A stretch of 64,000 nt of DNA, taken from contig OZ244050.1 of the NCBI GenBank assembly GCA_965215115.1, positions 3,968,001 to 4,032,000 of the forward strand, read 5' to 3'. The notes under the pieces are model-generated. The model made no database searches. It saw only the letters and a program-made list of their open reading frames with translations, and had not been told where the DNA came from. Shown one piece after another: positions 1 to 8,667 of the stretch; position 1 is the stretch's first letter, and every line of letters begins with the position of its first letter. The position numbers and the translations under genes were made by a program. The stretch comes from CALDTK01 sp965215115 (GTDB lineage Bacteria > Bacteroidota > Bacteroidia > Chitinophagales > Saprospiraceae).

Positions 1-399
1 TGATGCCTGTCCGCGCGACTTGAGCCGGCCGTGATCGTGCCGGCCCGGGAGCCGCGACGCAAGCTCCCCGAACCCCGCCGCCAGGTCATCGACGATGTCA
101 CAGCCGCGGTAGCGGAACAGCCGCCGGTGGCTCGGCATCCAGACGTGGTAGCCGCGGGCGTAGAAGTAGTCCCCGAAGGCCTCGAGCAGGGCGGGGTTGC
201 CGAACTGCCAGCCGCCGCCGTGGATCCAGACCGCCAGCGGCGCCGCGGGGGCCTCGGGCTGCAGGGCGAGCAGGCCCCGCTGCCGGTGGTGCTCCCCGAA
301 GACGATCGTCTCCCACTGCACCCCGACCGGGAGGGCGGCGAGGCTGCGGTGGTAGCTCCGGATCCGGAGGATGTCCTGGGCAACGGCCACTACGTTCAT
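1..399 (-). CDS. alpha/beta hydrolase (esterase/lipase-like), truncated by window edge
   Basis: Open frame of 133 codons on the minus strand, starting at the ATG complementary to 397-399 (MNVVAVAQDILRIRS) and running off base 1 without a stop. It contains WIHGGGWQFGNP, the HGGGW oxyanion-hole motif of the carboxylesterase/hormone-sensitive-lipase branch of alpha/beta hydrolases. The nucleophile elbow and catalytic Asp/His would lie outside the window. No signal peptide is visible, so a cytoplasmic esterase acting on a small ester is the best guess; the substrate cannot be inferred. The gene starts 7 bases after the stop of the neighbouring minus-strand gene, so the two are probably co-transcribed. 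Confidence 0.75.
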   Translation of the reverse strand, partial: MNVVAVAQDILRIRSYHRSLAALPVGVQWETIVFGEHHRQRGLLALQPEAPAAPLAVWIHGGGWQFGNPALLEAFGDYFYARGYHVWMPSHRRLFRYRGCDIVDDLAAGFGELASRLPGRHDHGRLKSRGQAS

Positions 400-406
400 A
401 CCCGCA

Positions 407-913
407 CTAACGCGGCACGCGGGCGTCGGAGTTCGTCACGGCGTCGAGGAGGTCGAAGAGCTCGGCGGTCTTGCTGATGCGCGCGCCGCGTTCGAGCATG
501 CGGAACAGGTCGGCCGGGCGGCTGGGCTTGTACTGCCGCTCGGCCTGGGCGAGTTTGACGGCGGCGTTCGCGCGCTGGAGGGCGGCCATCATCTCGGCGG
601 GGGGCAGGTTTTGACGAAAGTCTACCCCCTCGACCGGCGCGGGCAAGACGAGCCCACGCAGTTCGATGCGCTCGGCGCCGCAGCGGTAGACGAGGAGCTG
701 GTGCGCCGAGCGCTCCTCGAGGTACGTTACGCGCCGAAGCACATCGTCGAAGACCATGTCGCTAAACTGCTCCACGAGCCGGTCGGCCCGCGGCACGTCG
801 GTCACCTTGAGTTTGACCCAGTCCTCGGCGGGGATGCCCTGGGCCGCGAGGAACTTCACGAACTGCGGTTCCAGCTCCTCGAGTTCTCCGCGGTGGAGGC
901 GGCGGTACATCAT
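407..913 (-). CDS. small conserved Bacteroidota protein, DUF6495-like
   Basis: Protein of 168 residues starting MMYRRLHRGELEELE. I prefer this start to an upstream ATG because it matches the N-terminus I recall for a Bacteroidota family of unknown function (DUF6495-like: short YRRL start, a conserved FxxFLAxxGI segment, then a charged helical region). No signal peptide or membrane segment; it looks cytoplasmic and mostly helical. The segment VDFRQNLPP is encoded by one copy of the dispersed mini-hairpin (609-622). It lies head-to-head with the cysteine-synthase-like gene and just upstream of the truncated esterase. Function unknown; the family assignment is from memory. Confidence 0.65.
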   Translation of the reverse strand: MMYRRLHRGELEELEPQFVKFLAAQGIPAEDWVKLKVTDVPRADRLVEQFSDMVFDDVLRRVTYLEERSAHQLLVYRCGAERIELRGLVLPAPVEGVDFRQNLPPAEMMAALQRANAAVKLAQAERQYKPSRPADLFRMLERGARISKTAELFDLLDAVTNSDARVPR

Positions 914-1030
914 CGGGCAAGGATACGGGCGGGGCCCAGTGACGGCCAAGCGATGGCGCGAATTCGCGGGCGCGGTACTCGGCCGACATGGGCGCTGGTG
1001 CGTTGTTCGAGGCTACTCAGCTCCTTGCCC

Positions 1031-1990
1031 GTGACTACTTCCTCCGCTACGGCTTCCGCCAAAACTTACCTCCTCGATCGTCTCGCGCACGTCGGGACCC
1101 TGGTCGGCAACACGCCCCTGTACGAGTTTCGGCGGGTTTTCGCGAAAGCCAACGTCCGCGTCCTCGCCAAACTCGAGTACCTGCAGTTGGGCGGTTCGAT
1201 CAAGACGCGGGCCGGGTACCAGATCATCAAGGGCGCCGTCGAGCGTGGGGACTACGGCGCGGGCCAAGTCCTGATCGACGCCACCTCCGGCAACACGGGT
1301 ATCGCCTACGCGTCGGTGGCGGCTGCGCTCGGGCTGCCGGTCAAGATCTGCCTGCCCGAGACGGCGAGCGCCGAGCGCATCAACATCATGCGGACCCTCG
1401 GGGCCGACCTCGTGCTCACCCCCGGGGACGAGGGCGTGGACGGCAGCCAGAACCGCGTCCGCGAATTCGTCGACGCCGACCCCGGGCGCTACTTCCTCGC
1501 CGACCAGTACGCCAATGACGACAACTGGCGCGCGCACTACCTGCACACCGGTCCGGAGATCTGGCGCCAGACCGGCGGCGAGCTCACGCACTTCGTGAGC
1601 GCCATCGGGACCTCCGGGACGCAGATGGGCGTGGGGCGGTACTTGCGCGAGGTCGCGCCCGAGGTCGAGACCATCGCCCTCCAGCCCGACCACGGCGAGC
1701 ACACGTTCGAGGGTTGGAAACACCTCGCCACCACGGGCCGGGTCCCGCCCATCTACGACGCCGGCGTCCCGCGGGCGGGCATGGTGGCGGTGAGCAATGC
1801 CGAGGCGGACGACATGGTGCGGCGGCTCGCGCGCGAGGAGGGGCTGATGGTCTCGCCCTCGGCGGCCGGCAATCTCGTCGGCGCGATTAAGGTCGCCGCG
1901 ACGCTCGAGCGTGGGGTAGTCGTGACGACGTTCGCGGACGACTTCGCGAAGTACGGCGCGGAGTACGCGCGGATCTTCGGCAGATCGTAA
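1031..1990 (+). CDS. cysM: cysteine synthase family PLP-dependent enzyme (CysM/CysK-like)
   Basis: Fold-type II PLP enzyme of about 319 residues. The N-terminal VGNTPLYEF, the PLP-lysine segment LGGSIKTRAGYQII, the substrate loop TSGNTGIAYASVAAALG and the phosphate-binding GTSGTQMGVGRYL all fit O-acetylserine (or O-phosphoserine) sulfhydrylases, which make cysteine from an activated serine and sulfide. No CBS domains follow. The start is uncertain: a GTG at 1031 gives a family-like N-terminus, while an in-frame ATG at 953 would add 26 residues of atypical sequence. Two mini-hairpin copies (1051-1064 and 1137-1150) lie in the first 40 codons and encode TASAKTY and VFAKANV. CysM and CysK cannot be separated by eye. 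Confidence 0.85.
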   Translation: MTTSSATASAKTYLLDRLAHVGTLVGNTPLYEFRRVFAKANVRVLAKLEYLQLGGSIKTRAGYQIIKGAVERGDYGAGQVLIDATSGNTGIAYASVAAALGLPVKICLPETASAERINIMRTLGADLVLTPGDEGVDGSQNRVREFVDADPGRYFLADQYANDDNWRAHYLHTGPEIWRQTGGELTHFVSAIGTSGTQMGVGRYLREVAPEVETIALQPDHGEHTFEGWKHLATTGRVPPIYDAGVPRAGMVAVSNAEADDMVRRLAREEGLMVSPSAAGNLVGAIKVAATLERGVVVTTFADDFAKYGAEYARIFGRS

Positions 1991-2313
1991 GCCCTTCGTA
2001 GCCACTGGCGCTGCGTCTGCGGGCGAGCCAAATACTTCGAACCGGGTATTTGTCGAGGTGCGCATCTACGCAGGGTTCGACTTTCGTCAAAACGCGCCGG
2101 CCGGGCGGGGGCTAAGGCGCAGGTATCGGTGCCTGGGCAGCGTCGAGTAAGGCGAGCACATGGTACAGAGTTTGTCATGGTAGCAGCGGCATAAGCTCCA
2201 CCATGGGAAAGGTCTACCTGCAGAAGTCTGATCGTATCCCTGTCCTGGCGGAGTGTACGCCGTCGGGCGGCTCATCCGTCGTCGGGGTCGAGCGTGCTGA
2301 TATCCAGCGACTT
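1991..2313. other. intergenic region upstream of the giant repeat protein
   Basis: Non-coding stretch of about 320 bases. It contains a short hairpin, AAATAC at 2030-2035 pairing with GTATTT at 2046-2051, which could terminate the cysteine-synthase transcript, and one perfect mini-hairpin copy on the minus strand (2079-2092, stem GAC/GTC). A longer open frame from ATG 2203 runs into the giant gene, but the signal peptide begins only at 2314, so I treat 2203-2313 as leader. No clear TAnnTTTG promoter box was found. Confidence 0.4.
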
Positions 2314-5300
2314 ATGATGAGCCCTTCCCGCCTGCTGACCGTCCTGGTCGCGTTCTTGTGTTTGGGTCTTGCCCAACCGCAGGCCTACGCGTCCGGGGCA
2401 TTCAAGGTCACCGGCATGACCGTGGCCAACGCCAGCAACTGTACGGCTGCCGACGGAAAGATCGTCATATCGCTGGACCCCGCCCTGGCCGGCACCTCTC
2501 CGTACGCCGTGTCGCTCGACAATGGCGCCACCTGGACCTACACCGCGGTCGTGAGGGACGCGAGCAACAAGCTCACCGTGGGTGGGGTGGTCTGGGGCGG
2601 GTACGCGGTCGCGATACGCGACGCCACGGCGGCCGTGGTCTACCCGGGTAGCGTCAACGTGAAGGGCTGCGTCTACGAGGCCTGTTCGCCGAGCAACGCG
2701 AACTTCGTCGCCGCCACCGTGCCCAATGCCACGAGCTACACCTGGTCCACATCGCTGGGGGGCGTGAAGGCGGGCCAGGGGACGCGCATCGCGACCCTGG
2801 AGCTGGCCGGCGTGCCGCAGGGGAGCACGGGGGAGGTCTGCGTGACCCCGAGCGGTCCCGGCTGTACGGCCGGGCCAACGTGCTTCGGGATACGCGTGGT
2901 GTGTACGGAGGTATGCGACAACGGCATCGACGACGACGGCGACGGGCTTATCGACAGCGATGACCTCGACTGCGGGGCCTGTCCCACGTTCACGGCCTTC
3001 GCTACCGATCCGCGCTGGATAGCCCTCGGCAATCAGTCCGACGGCAGCGACTTCGGGTGGAAGCCCTCCAACTTTACCGCCGGCGTACCCGGGGGCGAGG
3101 TCGGCGGGGTGTTCCACCGCGCGAGCACGAGGGGGGGCAAGCGGCCTTACTACGCGACGCAGTTCGCGCGCACCTACACCGACGCCAACTCCTTCAACTT
3201 CGCCGGCGAGCTGCTCTACAGATCGCCGTCGAACGCCGAGGTCCTGCTCGGTTTCCTCAAAGTCGGCGAGAAGCGCAACCGGGAGTGGCTCGCGATCCAC
3301 TTCAATGACCAAGGCACCGGCAGCTACCGCGCCACGCTGTCGTACGCCGACGACGACATCAACACCGGAAACGTCAAGGATCTGCCCAGCGGGCAGGCTG
3401 GATACACGCGGGGCCCGGAGACCGTCGCCAAAAGCGACGTGGCGACCACTTTCTCGGTCGCCTACGACGCCACGACTCGGCGCATCACCGGCTTTATCGG
3501 GGGCACGAGCCTCGGGGTACTCACGGTGCCGAAAAACCAGCGCTTCGCGGTCGATGGCTTCGGCGTATCCATGCCCGAGAACCTTGCGTCGGTGGGGTTT
3601 CAGACGGGGATGCTCTACTTTGATGCGCTCTGCGCCAGGGTAGACGGGCGGGCACTCAACGAGGAAATTTGCGGCAACGGCATCGACGACGACGGGGACG
3701 GCCTCACCGACGGCGCGGACCCGGACTGCTACCAGGCCTGCACCATCGTCACCAACACCAAGGACGCCGGCTACGGGTCGCTACGCCAAGCGATCATCTG
3801 CGCGAATAACAAGTTTGGCCTCGATACGATCAAGTTCAATATCCCGAAGTCTGATCCGGGTTTTGACGCAAGTCGTGGCGTGTTCAGGATCGAGGCCGTG
3901 AGTACGTACCCGACCATTACCGATAGCCTTCTCGTCGATGGTTTGACGCAGACGAAGTTCACGGGCAACACGAATGCTGTACTCCTCGGAGCGGGCGCTT
4001 CGGTCGGGGTCGATCAATTGATGGTGAGTAAATTGGACGGTCCCGAGGTAGAGATCTACGGGCGGCCAAACGTAGAGTACGGATTCATAGTCGGCTCTTC
4101 GAGGGTGCACTTTAGGAATTTAGCGGTGTACGGCTTTTACGCCACGACGATCGAACTCAATGGCCACTTGCGGCCGGGCGGTCTTAAGCGAATCACGATC
4201 GAGAGTAACGTACTCGGCTCGCAGGCACACACCCTCGCGCGCCCGCCCCACGTATCGCAGCCCTACTCTCAGGAGCTGATGAGCATTCGCGTGCGAAAGA
4301 CCTCCGATCTACTCGTGCGGAACAATATGTTCGCGAATAACGGCGGTCACGGTCTTCAATTCCGGGATGGGGCTTGTGAAAACGCTTCAATTACAAATAA
4401 CGAGTTCTTAGGAAATGCTCACCAGATTCTCAACCGTGACGGTTTAGAACTCAGCTATTGGGGCTTAAGGAATGTTCTCATCCGCGGCAATCACTTTCAC
4501 GACAACGCCGGTACGGGTATCGACATCTTCGCCGTGAGCTCTAGCGAAGTTCGCATCGACAACAATACGTTCGAGCGAAATGGGTTCGGTAGCTCTACCG
4601 AGTCCACGCCCGAGGACGCTGGTATACGTGCGACCCAAAGCTCCAACATAACGCTTCACCGAAATATCATTGAGCACAACTACGGTGCCGGCGTCCTGGT
4701 GGCCGACCAATCCCGCGCGATCACCATTACCGAGAACGTTATCCGGGCCAACGGTAGCGCTCCCAACCGCCGCGGGGACGCCAGATCCGGCCAGTACGGC
4801 ATCGACCTACACAGCTCGGATAGCTACGCCGGCACGGGCTTAGCGCCTTACGTCACCGTTAACCGCGCGCCCGCCCCCGGCAATCGCGCCAACGGCAACC
4901 TCAACTTCCCGGTTTTCACGAAAGCGATCTTCGAGGACGGTAAGCTCAAGCTCGAAGGATATGCACCGAAAGGGGCGCTTATCGAGATCTTTGAGGCGAC
5001 ACAAGAGGAGGACAACAAGCTCAACCAGACCTACTTCGGCGAGGGCGGCAAGCACCTGCTGAGCCTCACGGAAGGCGGCACCGCGAGCCAGGAGAAGCAC
5101 CCGTTCAACCAGCAGACGGTCGTCGACCCGTTCAGTGACCTAAACGGTGGTCTCGGTAGCTACAGCTCCGACGCCGGTGCAGAGACCAACGCGAGTGCCT
5201 TCCGCTTCGAGATCCCCGCCACAGCCGTGCCGCAGTTGAAGGTCGGTATGCGGCTTACGTCCACGGCGATCGCCACTACCTCCACCGTCGCCGCCATTGC

Positions 5301-8300
5301 GGGCAACGTCGGCAACACCTCCGAGTTCTCGGGTAACATCATCCTCTACGAGAGCGAAATCTGCAACGACGGCATCGACAACGACGGCGACGGCCTCGTC
5401 GACTGTGCCGATCCGGATTGCGGCAAGCCCGTCGCAGACGCAGGCCCCGATCAAAGTGTCTGCCCGAACACCGACGTGACCCTCGTCGCGAAGGCCTCCG
5501 CCGGGACGCCCCCGTACGCGTACGCCTGGTCCGACGGCCTCGGCGCCACGGCGACGGTTACGTTTAAGGTGACGGCCACGAAGACGTACACGCTCACCGT
5601 GACCGACGTCAACGGTTGCACGTCGACGGACGAGGTGAAGGTGACGCCTGCAGACGCGACCCCGCCGACTTTAGATGCATTTGCGCCGGCGGTGACGGTC
5701 GAGTGCCACGAGCTCGCGACTCTTGCACCGGTGACGGCAACCGACGACTGCGGCACGGCGGCGGTCACATTCGTGGATGGGGTCGGGCCCAAAACCTGCC
5801 CCAACGCCTACACGATCACGCGGACGTACACGGCCGAGGATGCCAATGGCAACACCCGCACCGCGACCCGGACGATCACCGTGCAGGATACGCAGGGACC
5901 CACGTTCGACAACGCCCCCGAGAATATCGTCGCCGAATGTGGCACGCCCGTCGCGAAGCCGGGCGTGACCGCCTCCGATCAGTGCGGCCCGAATCCAATA
6001 GTCAACTTCGCGGAGGCGCCCTGCTCGGGCGACGTGAGCCCAGCGTACCACTATGGCAGCGCCAAAATTACTTACCTGCCGTCGTTGAATACGGCAATGA
6101 CCCCGGCCTATCCTTCGACCGTTGAGGCGCTGGTGCTGACGGCCATGTGCACTCCGGATCCCGCGAAACAACACCGCTGGCGCGTCCGCAACCCGAACAC
6201 CTTCCCCGTCCTCATGACGGCGAGGGACTATACCCTGAAGGTGCAGGGGCGGTACCTCGTCCCGGCGCAAACGGACCTTTACTTCTTTACCGAGCCGATC
6301 GCCGGAGTCCTGCGGGCCTACTGGACCGACCAGGCCGGTGCCGAGCAGCAGGCCCCGAAGGCCCCCAACAGCTCAGTCTGCACGCTGCCCACGGCCGAGA
6401 GCTGCCCGTGCGGCATCGTCCGCACGTGGACGGCCACGGATGCCTGCGGCAACACCGCACAAACCCGACAAACCGTTTACTTCGTCGACCGTACGAAGCC
6501 CACACTCGGCAACCTGCCTGGGAGCGCGCTCACGGTCTCTTGCGAGAATGTCCCGCTACCCGCCGAGGTCACCGTCACCGATGGCTGTTCGCCCGAGACT
6601 TCCCTCAACTTCGCCGAGTCCCGAATCCCGGGCGCCTGCGCGAATGCCTATACGCTGTTGCGGACCTGGAGCGCCGCGGACGGCTGCGGCAACAGCGCCA
6701 GTTTCGTCCAGACGATCACCGTCACGGACGTGGTCAAGCCGACCTTCAGCAGCGTCCCCCCGACGGCTACGGTCGAGTGCGGCAACCCCGTCCCGACGGC
6801 GCTTCCAGTGGCGAGCGACAACTGTACGGTCGACGTGCAGCTTATCGAAACGCAAGGCCCGGGCGTAGCCAATTGTGCCCGTGCGTCGGTGATCCGCCTG
6901 TTCACCGCGACCGACGAGTGCGGCAACACCGCCACGGCAACCCAGCGGGTGAATTTCGTTGACACTAAAGCTCCCGCCCTGGCGGGCGTCCCCGCCAACG
7001 TCTCCATCGCCTGTGGCGCCGCCGAGCCGACGGCCCTTCCAACCGCGACCGATGCGTGCGATCCGGCCCCGAAGGTCACCGTCGTCCGCACGGAGGTAGC
7101 GGGCGCCTGCGCCGGCTCGAAGACCGTCACGCGCGTCTTCACTGCGACCGACGCCTGTGGCAACACGGCGACGGCTTCGCAAGTCGTCACGATCGAGGAC
7201 AAGACTAAGCCCATCCTCGCGGGCGTCCCCGCCAACGTCACCATCGCGTGTGGCGCCGCCGAGCCGACGGCCCTCCCGACCGCGACGGACGGGTGCGATC
7301 CGGCCCCGAAGGTCACCGTCGTCCGCACGGAGGTAGCGGGCGCCTGCGCCGGCTCGAAGACCGTCACGCGCGTCTTCACAGCGACCGACGCCTGCGGCAG
7401 CACGGCGACGGCTTCGCAAGTCGTCACGATCGAGGACAAGACTAAGCCCGTCCTCGCGGGCGTCCCCGCCAACGTCACCATCGCGTGTGGCGCGGCCGAA
7501 CCGACGGCGCTCCCGACCGCGAGCGACGTCTGCGACTCAGCTCCAGAAGTCACTGTCGCTCGAACCGAGGCCCCCGGCGCGTGCGCCGGCTCCAGGACCG
7601 TGACCCGGGTGTTCACCGCCACGGATGCCTGTGGCAATACCGCTTCGGCAAGCCAGGTCGTCACAATTGAAGACAAGGTCAAGCCCGTCCTGGCCTCAGT
7701 TCCGGCTAACGTTGCTATCGGATGCGGCACCGCCGAGCCGACGGCCCTCCCGACCGCGAGCGACGCGTGCGATCCGGCCCCGAAGGTGACCGTCGTCCGC
7801 ACGGAGGTAGCGGGCGCCTGCGCCGGCTCGAAGACCGTCACGCGGGTCTTCACAGCGACCGACGCCTGCGGCAACACGGCCACGGCTTCGCAAGTCGTCA
7901 CGATCGAGGACAAGGTCAAGCCCGTGCTGGCAGCTGTCCCCGCCAACATCACCATCGCGTGTGGCGCGGCCGAACCGACGGCGCTCCCGATCGCGAGCGA
8001 CGTCTGTGACCCGGCCCCCACGGTAACTGTCGTTCGCACACAAGTCGCTGGCGCGTGCGCCGGCTCGAAGACCGTCACGCGCGTCTTCACAGCGACCGAC
8101 GCCTGTGGCAACACGGCGACGGCCTCGCAAGTCGTCACGATCGAGGACAAGGTCAAGCCCGTCCTGGCCTCAGTTCCGGCTAACGTCACTATCGCATGCG
8201 GCACCGCCGAGCCGACCGCTCTGCCGACCGCTAGCGACGCGTGCGATCCGGCCCCGAAGATCACCGTCGTCCGCACGGAGGTAGCGGGCGCCTGCGCCGG

Positions 8301-8667
8301 CTCGAAGACCGTCACGCGCGTCTTCACAGCGACCGACGCCTGCGGCAACACGGCCACGGCCTCGCAGGTCGTCACGATCGAGGACAAGACTGAGCCCGTC
8401 CTGGCGGGCGTCCCCGCCGTGTCACCATCGCGTGTGGCGCCGCCGAGCCGACGGCGCTCCCGACGGCGAGCGACATCTGTGATCCCGCCCCGAAGGTCAC
8501 CGTCGTCCGCACGGAGGTGGCCGGCACGTGCGCGGGCTCTAAAACGGTCACCCGGGTCTTTACCGCGACCGACGCCTGCGGCAACACGGCTACGGCCTCT
8601 CAGGTCGTCACGGTCCGCGACCGTACGGCGCCAGTGCTCTCGGGCGTCCCGACAGCGGTTACGCTGA
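2314..8667 (+). CDS. giant secreted HYR-repeat protein, N-terminal part (before frameshift)
   Basis: Begins MMSPSRLLTVLVAF... with a clear Sec signal peptide ending near AYASG. Order of parts by residue: a small beta domain (25-110); an Ig-like segment; a calcium-loop motif CDNGIDDDGDG (~200); a lectin/LamG-like segment (~220-440); a second DDDGDG loop (~450); a right-handed parallel beta-helix with NN-rich turns (~476-850); a third DNDGDG loop (~1015); a PKD/SprB-like module; then HYR-like repeats of 79 residues. At about 8419-8421 one base is missing relative to sister repeats, so the frame turns into non-homologous residues before a stop at 8667. The natural protein almost certainly continued into the 8517-18794 frame. 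It is likely a surface adhesin or matrix protein exported to the cell surface. Confidence 0.8.
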   Translation: MMSPSRLLTVLVAFLCLGLAQPQAYASGAFKVTGMTVANASNCTAADGKIVISLDPALAGTSPYAVSLDNGATWTYTAVVRDASNKLTVGGVVWGGYAVAIRDATAAVVYPGSVNVKGCVYEACSPSNANFVAATVPNATSYTWSTSLGGVKAGQGTRIATLELAGVPQGSTGEVCVTPSGPGCTAGPTCFGIRVVCTEVCDNGIDDDGDGLIDSDDLDCGACPTFTAFATDPRWIALGNQSDGSDFGWKPSNFTAGVPGGEVGGVFHRASTRGGKRPYYATQFARTYTDANSFNFAGELLYRSPSNAEVLLGFLKVGEKRNREWLAIHFNDQGTGSYRATLSYADDDINTGNVKDLPSGQAGYTRGPETVAKSDVATTFSVAYDATTRRITGFIGGTSLGVLTVPKNQRFAVDGFGVSMPENLASVGFQTGMLYFDALCARVDGRALNEEICGNGIDDDGDGLTDGADPDCYQACTIVTNTKDAGYGSLRQAIICANNKFGLDTIKFNIPKSDPGFDASRGVFRIEAVSTYPTITDSLLVDGLTQTKFTGNTNAVLLGAGASVGVDQLMVSKLDGPEVEIYGRPNVEYGFIVGSSRVHFRNLAVYGFYATTIELNGHLRPGGLKRITIESNVLGSQAHTLARPPHVSQPYSQELMSIRVRKTSDLLVRNNMFANNGGHGLQFRDGACENASITNNEFLGNAHQILNRDGLELSYWGLRNVLIRGNHFHDNAGTGIDIFAVSSSEVRIDNNTFERNGFGSSTESTPEDAGIRATQSSNITLHRNIIEHNYGAGVLVADQSRAITITENVIRANGSAPNRRGDARSGQYGIDLHSSDSYAGTGLAPYVTVNRAPAPGNRANGNLNFPVFTKAIFEDGKLKLEGYAPKGALIEIFEATQEEDNKLNQTYFGEGGKHLLSLTEGGTASQEKHPFNQQTVVDPFSDLNGGLGSYSSDAGAETNASAFRFEIPATAVPQLKVGMRLTSTAIATTSTVAAIAGNVGNTSEFSGNIILYESEICNDGIDNDGDGLVDCADPDCGKPVADAGPDQSVCPNTDVTLVAKASAGTPPYAYAWSDGLGATATVTFKVTATKTYTLTVTDVNGCTSTDEVKVTPADATPPTLDAFAPAVTVECHELATLAPVTATDDCGTAAVTFVDGVGPKTCPNAYTITRTYTAEDANGNTRTATRTITVQDTQGPTFDNAPENIVAECGTPVAKPGVTASDQCGPNPIVNFAEAPCSGDVSPAYHYGSAKITYLPSLNTAMTPAYPSTVEALVLTAMCTPDPAKQHRWRVRNPNTFPVLMTARDYTLKVQGRYLVPAQTDLYFFTEPIAGVLRAYWTDQAGAEQQAPKAPNSSVCTLPTAESCPCGIVRTWTATDACGNTAQTRQTVYFVDRTKPTLGNLPGSALTVSCENVPLPAEVTVTDGCSPETSLNFAESRIPGACANAYTLLRTWSAADGCGNSASFVQTITVTDVVKPTFSSVPPTATVECGNPVPTALPVASDNCTVDVQLIETQGPGVANCARASVIRLFTATDECGNTATATQRVNFVDTKAPALAGVPANVSIACGAAEPTALPTATDACDPAPKVTVVRTEVAGACAGSKTVTRVFTATDACGNTATASQVVTIEDKTKPILAGVPANVTIACGAAEPTALPTATDGCDPAPKVTVVRTEVAGACAGSKTVTRVFTATDACGSTATASQVVTIEDKTKPVLAGVPANVTIACGAAEPTALPTASDVCDSAPEVTVARTEAPGACAGSRTVTRVFTATDACGNTASASQVVTIEDKVKPVLASVPANVAIGCGTAEPTALPTASDACDPAPKVTVVRTEVAGACAGSKTVTRVFTATDACGNTATASQVVTIEDKVKPVLAAVPANITIACGAAEPTALPIASDVCDPAPTVTVVRTQVAGACAGSKTVTRVFTATDACGNTATASQVVTIEDKVKPVLASVPANVTIACGTAEPTALPTASDACDPAPKITVVRTEVAGACAGSKTVTRVFTATDACGNTATASQVVTIEDKTEPVLAGVPAVSPSRVAPPSRRRSRRRATSVIPPRRSPSSARRWPARARALKRSPGSLPRPTPAATRLRPLRSSRSATVRRQCSRASRQRLR

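Noticed and set aside
1013..2065. 350-codon minus-strand frame across the cysteine-synthase gene
   Set aside because: Antisense shadow in GC-rich DNA; the plus strand carries all PLP-enzyme motifs.
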